Assembly (NCBI RefSeq): GCF_030505195.1
Contig: NZ_CP129672.1
Coordinates: 1,798,001-1,862,000 of the forward strand
Length of the DNA stretch: 64,000 nucleotides
Direction of reading: 5' to 3'
Origin: Comamonas testosteroni
GTDB lineage: Bacteria > Pseudomonadota > Gammaproteobacteria > Burkholderiales > Burkholderiaceae_C
Shown here in pieces: positions 51,170 to 59,907 of the stretch. The first letter of the stretch is position 1. Each line of letters opens with the position of its first letter. The position numbers and the translations under genes were made by a program. Below the pieces are notes generated by a model that did no database searches, was not told the origin of the DNA, and saw only the letters and a list, made by a program, of their open reading frames with translations.

Positions 51170-51997
51170 ATGTCCATTGAGCTCTATCGCGACAAAAACC
51201 ACGTCTGTCTGATGTTCACAGACCTCATCGAGGAGGACGGTCAGGCCATTCAGGCCAACCAGTTCCTGATTGTGGACAACGGCACGGGCGCCATCATCGA
51301 TCCCGGTGGCAACCTGGCTTTCAACGAGCTGTTCATGGGCATGTCGCGGCATTTCCCGCCGCAAAAGCTCGCCTATCTGATTGCCTCGCATGCCGACCCG
51401 GACATCATTGCCTCGCTGGATCGCTGGATGAGCAGCACCCGCGCACAACTGGTCATCTCGCGCATCTGGGAGCGCTTTGCACCACACTTCACCAAGGTGG
51501 GCAAAACGGAAAACCGCGTCATCGGCGTACCTGACTCGGGCGCACGCCTGCCTCTGGGCCACAGCGAGCTGGTGCTGCTGCCGGCGCATTTTCTCCATGC
51601 CGAGGGGAACTTTCACTTCTACGACCCCATCAGCAAGATCCTGTTCACCGGCGACCTGGGCGTGTCCCTGACCACCGGAGCAGAAGCGCAGAAGCCCGTC
51701 ACCGACCTCGCTCCCCATATCTCGCGCATGGAAGGCTTTCACCGCCGCTACATGGTCTCCAACAAGATTCTGAGGCTATGGGTGCAGATGGCACGACAGT
51801 TGTCCATCGACATGATCGTGCCCCAGCATGGCGCGCCCATCATGGGCAAACAGGCGATTGGCGACCTGTTCAACTGGCTCGAAGGCCTGCAATGCGGAAT
51901 CGACCTGTTCGACCAGCGCGCTTACCAGTTGCCCTCAGCAGAGATCGACCCGGTCTCGCGTCAGGTACGTCCGCCCCTGCGCGCTGTAGCCGGTTGA
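51170..51997 (+). CDS. ODP/metallo-beta-lactamase-fold protein
   Basis: 275 residues. Its fold follows the diiron flavodiiron (ODP) branch of the metallo-beta-lactamase family: FLIVDNGTGAIIDPGG, H74-A-D76-P-D78 in place of H-x-E-x-D-H, AHFLHAEGNFHFYD, FTGDLGVS and VPQHGAPI. The second His of the motif is Ile79. No flavodoxin domain is attached, so it is not a complete flavodiiron oxygen reductase. Stand-alone ODP proteins are described but poorly understood; an oxygen- or NO-related role is a guess. Its last 37 bases overlap the convergent msrQ gene. Confidence 0.78.
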   Translation: MSIELYRDKNHVCLMFTDLIEEDGQAIQANQFLIVDNGTGAIIDPGGNLAFNELFMGMSRHFPPQKLAYLIASHADPDIIASLDRWMSSTRAQLVISRIWERFAPHFTKVGKTENRVIGVPDSGARLPLGHSELVLLPAHFLHAEGNFHFYDPISKILFTGDLGVSLTTGAEAQKPVTDLAPHISRMEGFHRRYMVSNKILRLWVQMARQLSIDMIVPQHGAPIMGKQAIGDLFNWLEGLQCGIDLFDQRAYQLPSAEIDPVSRQVRPPLRAVAG

Positions 51998-52593
51998 TTG
52001 CCTCTGAGTGCGCGCAGCACTCGCCAGCCAAGCAAGCTGCCGAGAATGGCTGCATAAACAGCCACCTCGGCAAAATTGTTCTTGCCGGCACGCATCCAGA
52101 AAAAATGCAGCAAGGCCAGCGGCACCGCCACATAGACGGCGCGGTGCAGCCATTGCCAGCGCTTGCCGCCCAGAGCCCTGAGCATGAACTTTGGCGAGGT
52201 GGCAGCCAGCACCAGCAGCAGCAGCCAGGTGCTGAAACCCACCAAAATGAACGGACGCTTGGGGATATCGGCCAGGATATCGCCCCAGTCCAGTCCCATG
52301 TCGAACCAGGCATAGCAAAGCAGGTGCAGACAGGCGTAGAAGAACACGTACAGACCCAGCATGCGCCGGTAACGCACCAGCAGGTTCCAGCCGCTGAACT
52401 GGCGCAGCGGCGTCACCGCCAGCACGATGCAGAGAAAGCGCAGGGTCCAGTCGCCCGTGCTGCGCAGCAGGGCTTCGGCCGGATTGGCCCCCAGCCCGTC
52501 GGTAAACGCCGCATAGAACAGCCATGCGCAAGGCAGCAGGCACAGCGTGAAGACCAGCGGCTTGGCCCAGGGCTTGAGCAACCAGGCCTGCAT
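51961..52593 (-). CDS. msrQ: Heme-binding membrane subunit MsrQ
   Basis: 210 residues with about six membrane segments; the heme-ligating histidines are in the segments FFYACLHLLCYAW, WQWLHRAVYVAVPLALLHFFWM. MsrQ passes electrons from the respiratory chain to periplasmic MsrP. Its ATG shares one base with the msrP stop (TGATG). The C-terminus overlaps the convergent ODP-type gene by 37 bases. Confidence 0.94.
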   Translation of the reverse strand: MQAWLLKPWAKPLVFTLCLLPCAWLFYAAFTDGLGANPAEALLRSTGDWTLRFLCIVLAVTPLRQFSGWNLLVRYRRMLGLYVFFYACLHLLCYAWFDMGLDWGDILADIPKRPFILVGFSTWLLLLVLAATSPKFMLRALGGKRWQWLHRAVYVAVPLALLHFFWMRAGKNNFAEVAVYAAILGSLLGWRVLRALRGNQPATARRGGRT

Positions 52594-53585
52594 CAGTAGA
52601 ACTTCTTCAGGTCCATGCCCGCATACAGCGACGCCACCTGATCGCCATAGCCGTTGAACAGCAGAGTCTTGCGGCGCTTGGCGAACAGCCCGCCCTCACC
52701 GATGCGCCGCTCGGTGGCCTGGCTCCAGCGTGGATGATCAACCTCGGGATTCACATTGGAATAAAAGCCGTACTCGTTGCGTGCCGCCTTGTTCCAGGCC
52801 GTGCCCGGCTCCTTGTCGGTCAGGCGGATCGCCACCAACGACTTGGCGCTCTTGAAACCATATTTCCAGGGCACGACCAGGCGCAGCGGCGCACCATTCT
52901 GGTTGGGCAGAACCTCGCCATACATGCCGAAGGCCAGCAGCGTCAGCGGGTGCATGGCCTCATCCAGCCGCAAGCCTTCGGTATAGGGCCAGTCCAGCAC
53001 GCCGCTTCTGAGTCCGGGCATCTGGGCCTTGTCGGCCAGGGTGACGAATTCCACATACTTGGCGCCTGAGAGCGGCTGCACTTTCCTGAGCAGCTCGGAC
53101 AGCGAGTAGCCGACCCAGGGGATGACCATGGACCAACCCTCCACGCAGCGCAGGCGGTAGATGCGCTCCTCCATGGGCGCGAGCTTGAGCAGGCTGTCGA
53201 TGTCCAGGGTCTGCGGCTTTTGCACCAGGCCTTCGATGCGTACCGTCCAGGGCCGGGTCTTGAGCATGTGCGCATTGCGAGCGGGCTCGTCCTTGTCCAG
53301 ACCGAACTCGTAGAAATTGTTGTAGCCTGTGGCGTCCTTGTAGGCCGTGGCGGCCTCCACCGTCATGGCGCCGGCAAGCTTGCTGGGCTGCCCCTTGAGA
53401 GACGGCAGGCTGCCGCGTTCGGTCGCCGCCCATGCATCGCGGCCGGCCCAGCCGGCCAAGGTGGCACCAGCCACCCCCATGGCCAGGGTCTGCAGAAAAT
53501 CCCGGCGCTGCAGGTATTGGGTCTGAGGCGTGATCTCGCTGCTCAGTGGATGTTCAAAGCCTTGGTTGCGGTGACGTATCAGCAT
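52593..53585 (-). CDS. msrP: Protein-methionine-sulfoxide reductase catalytic subunit MsrP
   Basis: 330 residues. Twin-arginine signal ([19 protein letters not shown]), then the molybdopterin domain with the Mo-ligating Cys in [17 protein letters not shown] and [18 protein letters not shown]. Repairs oxidised methionine in periplasmic proteins. Followed by msrQ. Control by hypochlorite or copper two-component systems is known elsewhere; no regulator lies nearby. Confidence 0.96.
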   Translation of the reverse strand: MLIRHRNQGFEHPLSSEITPQTQYLQRRDFLQTLAMGVAGATLAGWAGRDAWAATERGSLPSLKGQPSKLAGAMTVEAATAYKDATGYNNFYEFGLDKDEPARNAHMLKTRPWTVRIEGLVQKPQTLDIDSLLKLAPMEERIYRLRCVEGWSMVIPWVGYSLSELLRKVQPLSGAKYVEFVTLADKAQMPGLRSGVLDWPYTEGLRLDEAMHPLTLLAFGMYGEVLPNQNGAPLRLVVPWKYGFKSAKSLVAIRLTDKEPGTAWNKAARNEYGFYSNVNPEVDHPRWSQATERRIGEGGLFAKRRKTLLFNGYGDQVASLYAGMDLKKFY

Positions 53586-53666
53586 AGGAATGCTCCCAAA
53601 CGACGATCAAGAGTAGTGCGATTTGGAAGCCCTCTGCGTCAGCAAAGTTCCTCCGAACTCCTCAAT

Positions 53667-53760
53667 AAAAAAGGAGCTGTTTACGCCTGATGATCAATGG
53701 TTTCAGATTGTTTTCAACCTGAAATCCTTATTCAATCAGCGCAAGCAGCTCCTGTTTTTT
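53667..53760. repeat. AT-rich intergenic element, copy D
   Basis: Ends form an inverted repeat: AAAAAAGGAGCTG (53667-53679) and CAGCTCCTG followed by TTTTTT (53746-53760). Inside is a second stem, TTTCAGATTG (53701-53710) against CAACCTGAAA (53715-53724) with one mismatch. Because of its T/A runs it can also end transcription of the resC gene or of a plus-strand message. It fills the gap between resC and msrP. Confidence 0.55.
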
Positions 53761-53779
53761 AGGGCGCCTGGTGCGAAGC

Positions 53780-55114
53780 CTACAGCTCGCCGTAGCTGTG
53801 CAGCCCCGACAGAAACATGTTCACGCCCAGGAAAGCAAAGGTCGTGACGGCCAGACCCGCCAGCGCCCACCAGGCGGACACCGTGCCGCGCAGGCCCTTC
53901 ATCAGGCGCATATGCAGCCAGGCGGCGTAGTTGAGCCAGACGATCAGCGCCCAGGTTTCCTTGGGGTCCCAGCTCCAGTAACCACCCCAGGCCTCTGCCG
54001 CCCACAGAGCGCCGAGCACGGTGGCGATAGTGAAGAAGGCAAAGCCCACGGCGATGGCCTTGTACATCACGTCGTCCAGAATCTCGAACGAGGGCAGGCG
54101 TGCGGCAATGCGCTTGCGCGAGAGCAGGATGCCGGCCACGATCAGCGCCGAGATGCCGAAGTAAACCATCCAGTAGCTGCCGCCGTTCTCGGTCGCGCCC
54201 TTGCGAAAGACGATGGGCTCGAAGCACAGCACCACGCCCAGCAGCCACAGCGGCGCAAGCTTGTACCATTTGGTCTCGGTGGCCTGCTGCTTGATCAGGT
54301 AGGCAAACGCCACCATGGCCGACAGCGCAAACGTGCCGTAGCCGATGAAGTTGGCGGGCACATGCAGCTTCATCCACCAGCTCTTGAGGGCTGGCACCAG
54401 GGGCTGAATCTCATGGGCCTGGCGCACCAGCGTGTACCAGAGCAAAAAGCCCACCGCCGCGCTGACCACCAGCATCACAAAGCCGCCCAGGGCACGCGTG
54501 TCGTAGTGCTGCTCGTAGTACAGATAGAAGATGGACGTCATCCAGCAGAACATGACGAACACTTCGTAGAGATTGCTGACAGGGATATGGCCGATGTCCG
54601 GGCCCAGCAGATAGCTCTCGTACCAGCGCACCATGGTGCCGATCAGCGCCATGGCCACGGCCAGCCACGCCAGGCGCGAGCCCAGCAGCGACATGACCGA
54701 GCGCTCGCCCTTGGCAAACACGCCTATCCAGTAGAAAGCCGTGCTGATGAAGAACACCATGCTCATCCACAGGATGGCGGACTGGCTGGAGAGGAAGTAC
54801 TTCAGGCCGAAGACGCTCTCCGATCGCGCCAGCTCCCCGCCATCCCCTCCCTGGTACAGGCCGATGGCCATCAGCGAGAAGCCGGCCACGGTCAGCATCA
54901 GCACCGCCAGCGGACGCCAGAACCAGCCCATCCAGATCATGGCCGGGATGGTCGCCAGCAAAATGCCCTTCTCATACACATCCATATAGGCGGCGTAGCG
55001 CTGCAGCGCATAGCCCAGGCCCACGGCCACCACGACCGCGAACAACCAGTCAAACCAGTTGCGGCGGGCGAAATAGCCTTCGTTCAGAGTCAATGTCGTG
55101 GTTGCGGTGTTCAT
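53780..55114 (-). CDS. ccsA: Cytochrome c biogenesis protein CcsA/ResC
   Basis: 444 residues, about eight to ten membrane helices. The tryptophan-rich heme-handling motif WGGYWSWDPKETWALIVWL and flanking His-containing helices (HVPANFIGYGTFAL, NYAAWLHMR) identify it. With ResB it exports heme and attaches it to apocytochromes c (System II). Called CcsB in some databases. Overlaps resB by 4 bases. Longer at the N-terminus than the minimal CcsA. Confidence 0.93.
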   Translation of the reverse strand: MNTATTTLTLNEGYFARRNWFDWLFAVVVAVGLGYALQRYAAYMDVYEKGILLATIPAMIWMGWFWRPLAVLMLTVAGFSLMAIGLYQGGDGGELARSESVFGLKYFLSSQSAILWMSMVFFISTAFYWIGVFAKGERSVMSLLGSRLAWLAVAMALIGTMVRWYESYLLGPDIGHIPVSNLYEVFVMFCWMTSIFYLYYEQHYDTRALGGFVMLVVSAAVGFLLWYTLVRQAHEIQPLVPALKSWWMKLHVPANFIGYGTFALSAMVAFAYLIKQQATETKWYKLAPLWLLGVVLCFEPIVFRKGATENGGSYWMVYFGISALIVAGILLSRKRIAARLPSFEILDDVMYKAIAVGFAFFTIATVLGALWAAEAWGGYWSWDPKETWALIVWLNYAAWLHMRLMKGLRGTVSAWWALAGLAVTTFAFLGVNMFLSGLHSYGEL

Positions 55115-57291
55115 ACAGAACCTCCGGGAGTCTTCTTTTGTAAGGGCTTGGCCCCGATCAGCTTGTCGGCCAGCATGACGAACTCGCGGTCGCCATCCAT
55201 GGTCTTGCGGTTGGTGGACAAGGCCATGTTCGCATGGCTGGCCCCATTCGCAGGGGTCAGCCAGATCCAGATGCGGCGGTCACGCACGTACAGCATGGCA
55301 AAAACGCCGATGATCAGGAAGAGGCAACCCAGGTAAACAATGTTTTTACCGGGAGCGCGCGCCACCTGGAACACGCTGGCCTGCACCTGCTTGAAGTCCT
55401 GCAGCATGAAGACCACGGGCGCCGGGTAGAACTGCGCATCGCTGAGCGAGAACACCGATTGCGTCATGAAGGCCTGGGTCTTCTCGTCGTTCTCGAAAGG
55501 CTTGAGCCCCGCCTGCTGGCGCACCTGCTGGGCCAGCTCGAACAGCACGCCGTTCAGAATCCGCACCAGCACCTCGCCGGCGCGCTCGCGCTCGGCCTCG
55601 GGCACATTGCTGTCCATGAAGTCCGATATCGCCTGCAAACCACCGAGCTGGCGACCGTCAGGGCCCTTGAGCTTGGCGTCCTGGCCGGCAAACAGCTCCA
55701 GCGCCTTGAGCGCGGACTGCGTCAGCGGCTCGGCCAGCTCGGGCTTGGAGACATCGACCGCACGCTGCACATAGGCACGCGCTGCTTTTTCGGCCAGCGC
55801 CTTGCTCTGCATGGCCTGACGCAGCTGCATGAAGGTGTTCATCGTGCCTTCAGGATCGGCAGGCACGCGCAGATAACGCATCTGGTCGGCCTGATTCTCA
55901 CGCACGCCAAGCAGGAAGACGGGCTGGCCCTCACCCGTGTCCACGGGCAGCATGTAGTTCTGGAACTCGCGCGCCTGGCCCGAGGCATCGCGCAGCTTGT
56001 AGCCCACGCTGGGGCCTATATTGCGCAAATCCTTTTTGTCCGTGGTCTTGTGGGCAGCGCCCAGACGCTCGTCGATAGCCTGCTTCAGGTCGACCTTGCG
56101 CACATCGGTGCCGGCACCGCCCTTGTCCTGGCCGCCGAAGTTCTCCACATTGATGGTGCGCAGTGCCGTGTACTCCAGCGTCACCTTGTCCTGTTGGCCA
56201 TCGGCCAGCTTGCGCACGAACTCGGTGGAGTTGCCGATCACGCCCTCCACGTCAAAGGGCTGGGAGACGCCATCCATGGGCACGGCATGCAGCTTGACGC
56301 TGGAGCCGCCGTCATCGAAGCTGCTCTGATAGATCTCGATGCCCTTGTAGCTGGCCGGATGGTTCACTTCCACGCGCTTTTCCAGCTTCTCGCCCGTGGC
56401 GCGGTCATGAATCACGATCTCGCTGGCAAACAGCTTGGGCATGCCGGTGGAGTAGTACTCCACGATGAATTTCTTGAGTTCCACCGAAAATGGCAGATCT
56501 TGCAGCAGGATACCATCCGATTGATTCAGGATGGCAGTGCCGGACTGCGTACCTTCGGAGACCATGAGGTTGCCGCGGAAGGTCGGATTCTTGACGGACA
56601 GACGGTGCTCGGGTGCCACGTCCGAGATCATGCCGCCGCCGGTGTAAGGTGTTTTTCCGCCCAGCAGCATCTGCGCCCTCACGATGAGGTCGCCGTCAAA
56701 CAGCCCGCCAATGCAGATCAGCACAATCGCACAGTGCGCGGCGATATAGCCCAGCTTGTTGACCGCGCCGGCCTTGGCCGCCAGCATCCAGCCGGTGCCG
56801 GGCCCGGCCGCCGTGTCGCGCTGCTGCAACTTGACCTTCCAGCCGCCAGATGCCAGTTGCCGGCCGATGCGCTGGGCCGCCTCTTCGGTGCTGCCCGCCA
56901 CGTCGGCCTCGGCGCGATGGTGGAAAGCCTTGAGGCTTTGTTCGCGCAGGTTTTCCTTGTAGTTGCGGATGTCGGCCAGATATTTGGGGGCATGGCGGCT
57001 CACGCACAGCGAGGTGCTGATGACCAGAAACGCCAGAATCAGCAAAAACCACCAGGCGCTGTAGACCGCATTGAGCTTGAGCGCCAGAAACAGCTGCGCC
57101 CAGAAAGGGCCGAACTGGTTGACATAGTTGACCAGCGGTTCATGTTGCTTGAGCACCGTGCCGATGACCGATGCGATGCAGATCACCGTGAGCAGTGAAA
57201 TCGCAAAGCGCATGGAGGCCAGCAACTCCAGAGTCGCGCGCACTGCCTGTGAGCGAGAGGAGTCACGATCGCGAAGTGGAAGGTCTGACAT
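55111..57291 (-). CDS. resB: Cytochrome c biogenesis protein ResB
   Basis: 726 residues. N-terminal membrane helices (MRFAISLLTVICIASVIGTVL, YSAWWFLLILAFLVISTSLCV, KLGYIAAHCAIVLICIGGLF), a large periplasmic domain of about 450 residues with FIVEYYSTGMPKLFASEIVI and YKGIEIYQSSFDDGG, and a final helix (NIVYLGCLFLIIGVFAMLY). Works with ResC/CcsA as heme exporter and lyase. Upstream of ccsA and just downstream of cytochrome c4, one of its likely substrates. Confidence 0.93.
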   Translation of the reverse strand: MSDLPLRDRDSSRSQAVRATLELLASMRFAISLLTVICIASVIGTVLKQHEPLVNYVNQFGPFWAQLFLALKLNAVYSAWWFLLILAFLVISTSLCVSRHAPKYLADIRNYKENLREQSLKAFHHRAEADVAGSTEEAAQRIGRQLASGGWKVKLQQRDTAAGPGTGWMLAAKAGAVNKLGYIAAHCAIVLICIGGLFDGDLIVRAQMLLGGKTPYTGGGMISDVAPEHRLSVKNPTFRGNLMVSEGTQSGTAILNQSDGILLQDLPFSVELKKFIVEYYSTGMPKLFASEIVIHDRATGEKLEKRVEVNHPASYKGIEIYQSSFDDGGSSVKLHAVPMDGVSQPFDVEGVIGNSTEFVRKLADGQQDKVTLEYTALRTINVENFGGQDKGGAGTDVRKVDLKQAIDERLGAAHKTTDKKDLRNIGPSVGYKLRDASGQAREFQNYMLPVDTGEGQPVFLLGVRENQADQMRYLRVPADPEGTMNTFMQLRQAMQSKALAEKAARAYVQRAVDVSKPELAEPLTQSALKALELFAGQDAKLKGPDGRQLGGLQAISDFMDSNVPEAERERAGEVLVRILNGVLFELAQQVRQQAGLKPFENDEKTQAFMTQSVFSLSDAQFYPAPVVFMLQDFKQVQASVFQVARAPGKNIVYLGCLFLIIGVFAMLYVRDRRIWIWLTPANGASHANMALSTNRKTMDGDREFVMLADKLIGAKPLQKKTPGGSV

Positions 57292-57314
57292 GAGGATGAG
57301 ATAGAGCCGAACGC

Positions 57315-57355
57315 AAAAAGGCGGGCCATCTGCTGAACTAGCCGATGGGCCCGCC
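57315..57355 (-). terminator. Terminator after cytochrome c4
   Basis: GGCGGGCCATC (57320-57330) pairs with GATGGGCCCGCC (57344-57355) with one bulged base. A T run follows on the minus strand. It separates the cytochrome gene from resB - ccsA. Confidence 0.75.
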
Positions 57356-57421
57356 TGACTTGGGGGGTGCCAGATGCCTGAAAGTTCCCGAAGTCACCCG
57401 CGCATCTGGTGAAAAGGATTT

Positions 57422-58045
57422 TTAACGCAAGCCAGCTATATAGTCTGCCACGGCCTTGATTTCGCGATCATTAAGCTTGGCAGCAACCTGGGCCATGGGA
57501 ATGCTATTGCTGCGCTTGCCGTCGCGAAAATCCGTCAACGACTTCACGGTGTAATCCGCATGCTGGCCCGACAGACGCGGGTACTGGGCCGGAATGCCGG
57601 AGCCGTTGGGGCTGTGGCAGCCCGCGCAGGCGGCAATCTGGCGCTCCTGAATGCCGCCGCGGTAGATGCGCTCACCCAGGGCGATGGAGTCCTTGTCCTT
57701 GGAGAAGCCGTTCTTGGGTGCCTGGGTATGCAGCCAGGCCGCAATGTTCTGCATGTCGCCATCGCTGAGCGTGGAGGCAAAGCCCTTCATCACCGGGTCG
57801 TTGCGCTTGCCATCCTTGAACTCGCGCAGCTGCTTGACCAGATACTCGGGGTGCTGGCCTGCCAGCTTGGGCTGCAGGGGAATGGTGGAATTGCCGTCTG
57901 CGGCATGACAGGCGGCGCAGACCGCCCCATAACTGGCTTGCCCTTTGGCAGCATCCGCCTTGACAGGTGTTTCTCCCGCAGAAAATGCGGGGAAGGCAGG
58001 TGCTGCGAAAATGGCAGCAGTCAGCAAAGAGGCAAGCAACTTCAT
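57422..58045 (-). CDS. Cytochrome c4 (diheme)
   Basis: 207 residues. Signal peptide cut near AFSAGE, then two homologous cytochrome c domains with heme motifs CAACH and CAGCH; axial methionines are probably in DPVMKGFAS and SNSIPMAQVA. Periplasmic electron carrier to terminal oxidases. Lies just upstream of the ResB/CcsA maturation genes and is divergent from engB. Confidence 0.94.
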   Translation of the reverse strand: MKLLASLLTAAIFAAPAFPAFSAGETPVKADAAKGQASYGAVCAACHAADGNSTIPLQPKLAGQHPEYLVKQLREFKDGKRNDPVMKGFASTLSDGDMQNIAAWLHTQAPKNGFSKDKDSIALGERIYRGGIQERQIAACAGCHSPNGSGIPAQYPRLSGQHADYTVKSLTDFRDGKRSNSIPMAQVAAKLNDREIKAVADYIAGLR

Positions 58046-58122
58046 ATCAAGGGGCTGGGTCTATTGTTGAGAGCTCGAATCCGTCAAATTCTACAATGGG
58101 CCTCCCTGAAATAGTTACCGTC

Positions 58123-58893
58123 ATGACCCATGCTTCCCCGGATACCACTGCCGGAAAAACACTTTCTTTGATCGACAGCAAGCTTGCGATGGGCTGGATG
58201 CACACCGCACGTTTTTTCACGACCGCGGCCCAGCTCAACCAGCTGCCCAAGGTCGACGTTCCCGAGATTGCCTTCGTCGGTCGCTCCAACGCCGGCAAAT
58301 CCACTGCCATCAATACGCTGACCCAGCAAAAGCAGCTGGCTTTCGCTTCCAAGAAGCCAGGCCGCACCCAGCACATCAACCTGTTTGCACTGGGCAAGCA
58401 GGGCGTGACCGATGCCGTGCTGGCCGACTTGCCCGGCTATGGCTACGCGGCCGTCTCCCGCACCGACAAGGAGCGCTGGCAGCGCGTCATGCTCAACTAT
58501 CTGATGAGCCGCGAAAGCCTGTCCGCCGTGGTGCTGCTGTGCGACCCGCGTCTGGGCCTGACCGAACTCGACGAAGCCCTGCTGGATGCCATCCGCCCAC
58601 GCGTGGAGCAAGGCCTGAAGTTTCTCATCGTGCTGACCAAGGCCGACAAGCTGACCCGCGCCGAGCAAGCCAAGATTCTGTCCATCACCAAGCTCAATGC
58701 CGGCGGAGGTGAGGTGCGCCTGTTCTCTGCCCTCAAAAAGCAGGGGGTGGACGATGTGGCACAACTGCTGTGGCACTGGTGCCACCCCGAGGGATTGCCC
58801 CAGGCAGGTTTGCCCCAGGCGGGAATGCCCCAGGCTGCTCCCGTCACCCAAGCGACGCCCGCGGACGAGACTCCTGCGCAAAATCAGCCATAG
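58123..58893 (+). CDS. engB: Ribosome biogenesis GTPase EngB (YsxC/YihA)
   Basis: 256 residues from ATG 58123. G1 loop GRSNAGKS at residues 53-60, G3 in LADLPGYGYA and G4 in LTKADKL; helps assemble the large ribosomal subunit. ATG 58096 is in frame but overlaps a TACAAT hexamer (58092-58097) that looks like the -10 box, so the later start is preferred. The C-terminus carries three 5-residue repeats ending in Q-A and a Pro/Ala/Gln tail not usual for the family. Confidence 0.94.
   Translation: MTHASPDTTAGKTLSLIDSKLAMGWMHTARFFTTAAQLNQLPKVDVPEIAFVGRSNAGKSTAINTLTQQKQLAFASKKPGRTQHINLFALGKQGVTDAVLADLPGYGYAAVSRTDKERWQRVMLNYLMSRESLSAVVLLCDPRLGLTELDEALLDAIRPRVEQGLKFLIVLTKADKLTRAEQAKILSITKLNAGGGEVRLFSALKKQGVDDVAQLLWHWCHPEGLPQAGLPQAGMPQAAPVTQATPADETPAQNQP
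58795..58839 (+). repeat. Three 15-base tandem repeats in the engB 3' end
   Basis: Units at 58795-58809, 58810-58824 and 58825-58839 share TGCCCCAGGC and encode L/M-P-Q-A-G or -A. In frame, so copy number could change without breaking the gene. Confidence 0.7.
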
Positions 58894-58937
58894 GCGCTTA
58901 TCTTGCAAGCGCCAGAAGCTACAAAAAGGAGAGCTTC

Positions 58938-59855
58938 ATGGTCACGACTTGCATGCATACCCTGTCCACAGGGGTTGAACTGGAATGCCGCACCAGCGGC
59001 AAGCCGGGTCAGCCCCTGTTGCTGTTTCTGCACGGCTTTCCCGAAGGGGCCTTCATCTGGGATGGGCTGCTTGAGCAGTTTGGCAGCCGCTACCGCTGCG
59101 TGGCGCCCAATCTGCGCGGCTATGGCCGCTCCAGCCAGCCCACGGCCATCAGCGACTACCGCGCCAAATACCTGGTGGAAGATCTTGCCGCCCTGATTGC
59201 GCTGGAAAACCCGGCCAAGCGCGCTGCCTGCGTGATTGCCCATGACTGGGGTGGCGCCGTGGCCTGGGGCCTGGCCAACCGCTATCCCCAGCAGCTTGAG
59301 CGGCTGCTCATACTCAACTCCCCGCATCCCGGCAGCTTCTTGCGCGAACTTCAGTCCAACCCTGTGCAGCAGTCCGCCAGCCAGTACATGCACTTTCTGC
59401 GCCGACCTGACGCGCCCGAGCTGCTGGCCGAAAACGGCTGGCAGCGCATGCTCGGATTTTTTCAGAACCCCGACGGCAGCATGCCCGCATGGCTGACGCC
59501 CGAGCGCAAGCAGCAATACCGCGAGCATTGGGACCTGGGCGTGCACGGCGCCTGCATGTTCTATGCAGCCAGCCCGCTGGTGCCGCCCCGTCCGGGCGGC
59601 AGCGCCGATGAACTGCAGGACATTCGCGAGCTCAGCCTTCCCGATGAAATGCTGCATATCCCTGTGCCGGTGCGCATTCTCTGGGGGGACAGCGACCTGG
59701 CACTACAGCCCGCTCTGCTGCATGGGCTGGAGCAATGGGTGCCGCAGCTGGAGATAGAGCATCTCCAGGGCTGCAGCCACTGGGTGGTCCATGAGAGGCC
59801 CGAGGCCGTGCAGCGCGCCCTGGCCGAGTTTCTTCTGATGCCAGGTCGCTCCTGA
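58938..59855 (+). CDS. Alpha/beta hydrolase, epoxide hydrolase-like
   Basis: 305 residues, AAGGAGAG upstream of ATG 58938. HGFPEGAFIW oxyanion motif, nucleophile Asp103 in AHDWGGAVAW (Asp, not Ser, so epoxide hydrolase or haloalkane dehalogenase type) and His in GCSHWVVHERPE; the acid is probably Asp in LWGDSDLAL. Substrate unknown. Follows engB by 44 bases on the same strand and may share its transcript. Confidence 0.87.
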   Translation: MVTTCMHTLSTGVELECRTSGKPGQPLLLFLHGFPEGAFIWDGLLEQFGSRYRCVAPNLRGYGRSSQPTAISDYRAKYLVEDLAALIALENPAKRAACVIAHDWGGAVAWGLANRYPQQLERLLILNSPHPGSFLRELQSNPVQQSASQYMHFLRRPDAPELLAENGWQRMLGFFQNPDGSMPAWLTPERKQQYREHWDLGVHGACMFYAASPLVPPRPGGSADELQDIRELSLPDEMLHIPVPVRILWGDSDLALQPALLHGLEQWVPQLEIEHLQGCSHWVVHERPEAVQRALAEFLLMPGRS

Positions 59856-59880
59856 AAAAGGAAGCGGCCGGCTTCTTTCC
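59856..59880 (+). terminator. Weak hairpin after the epoxide hydrolase-like gene
   Basis: GAAGC (59861-59865) pairs with GCTTC (59871-59875) around GGCCG, followed by TTT. Short stem; may act on both convergent genes. Confidence 0.4.
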
Positions 59881-59907
59881 ACCCGGGCTCTCAAGCCGCT
59901 TTGATGT

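Noticed and set aside
55234..57198. 654-codon open frame on the plus strand across resB
   Set aside because: Antisense shadow of resB with low-complexity composition.
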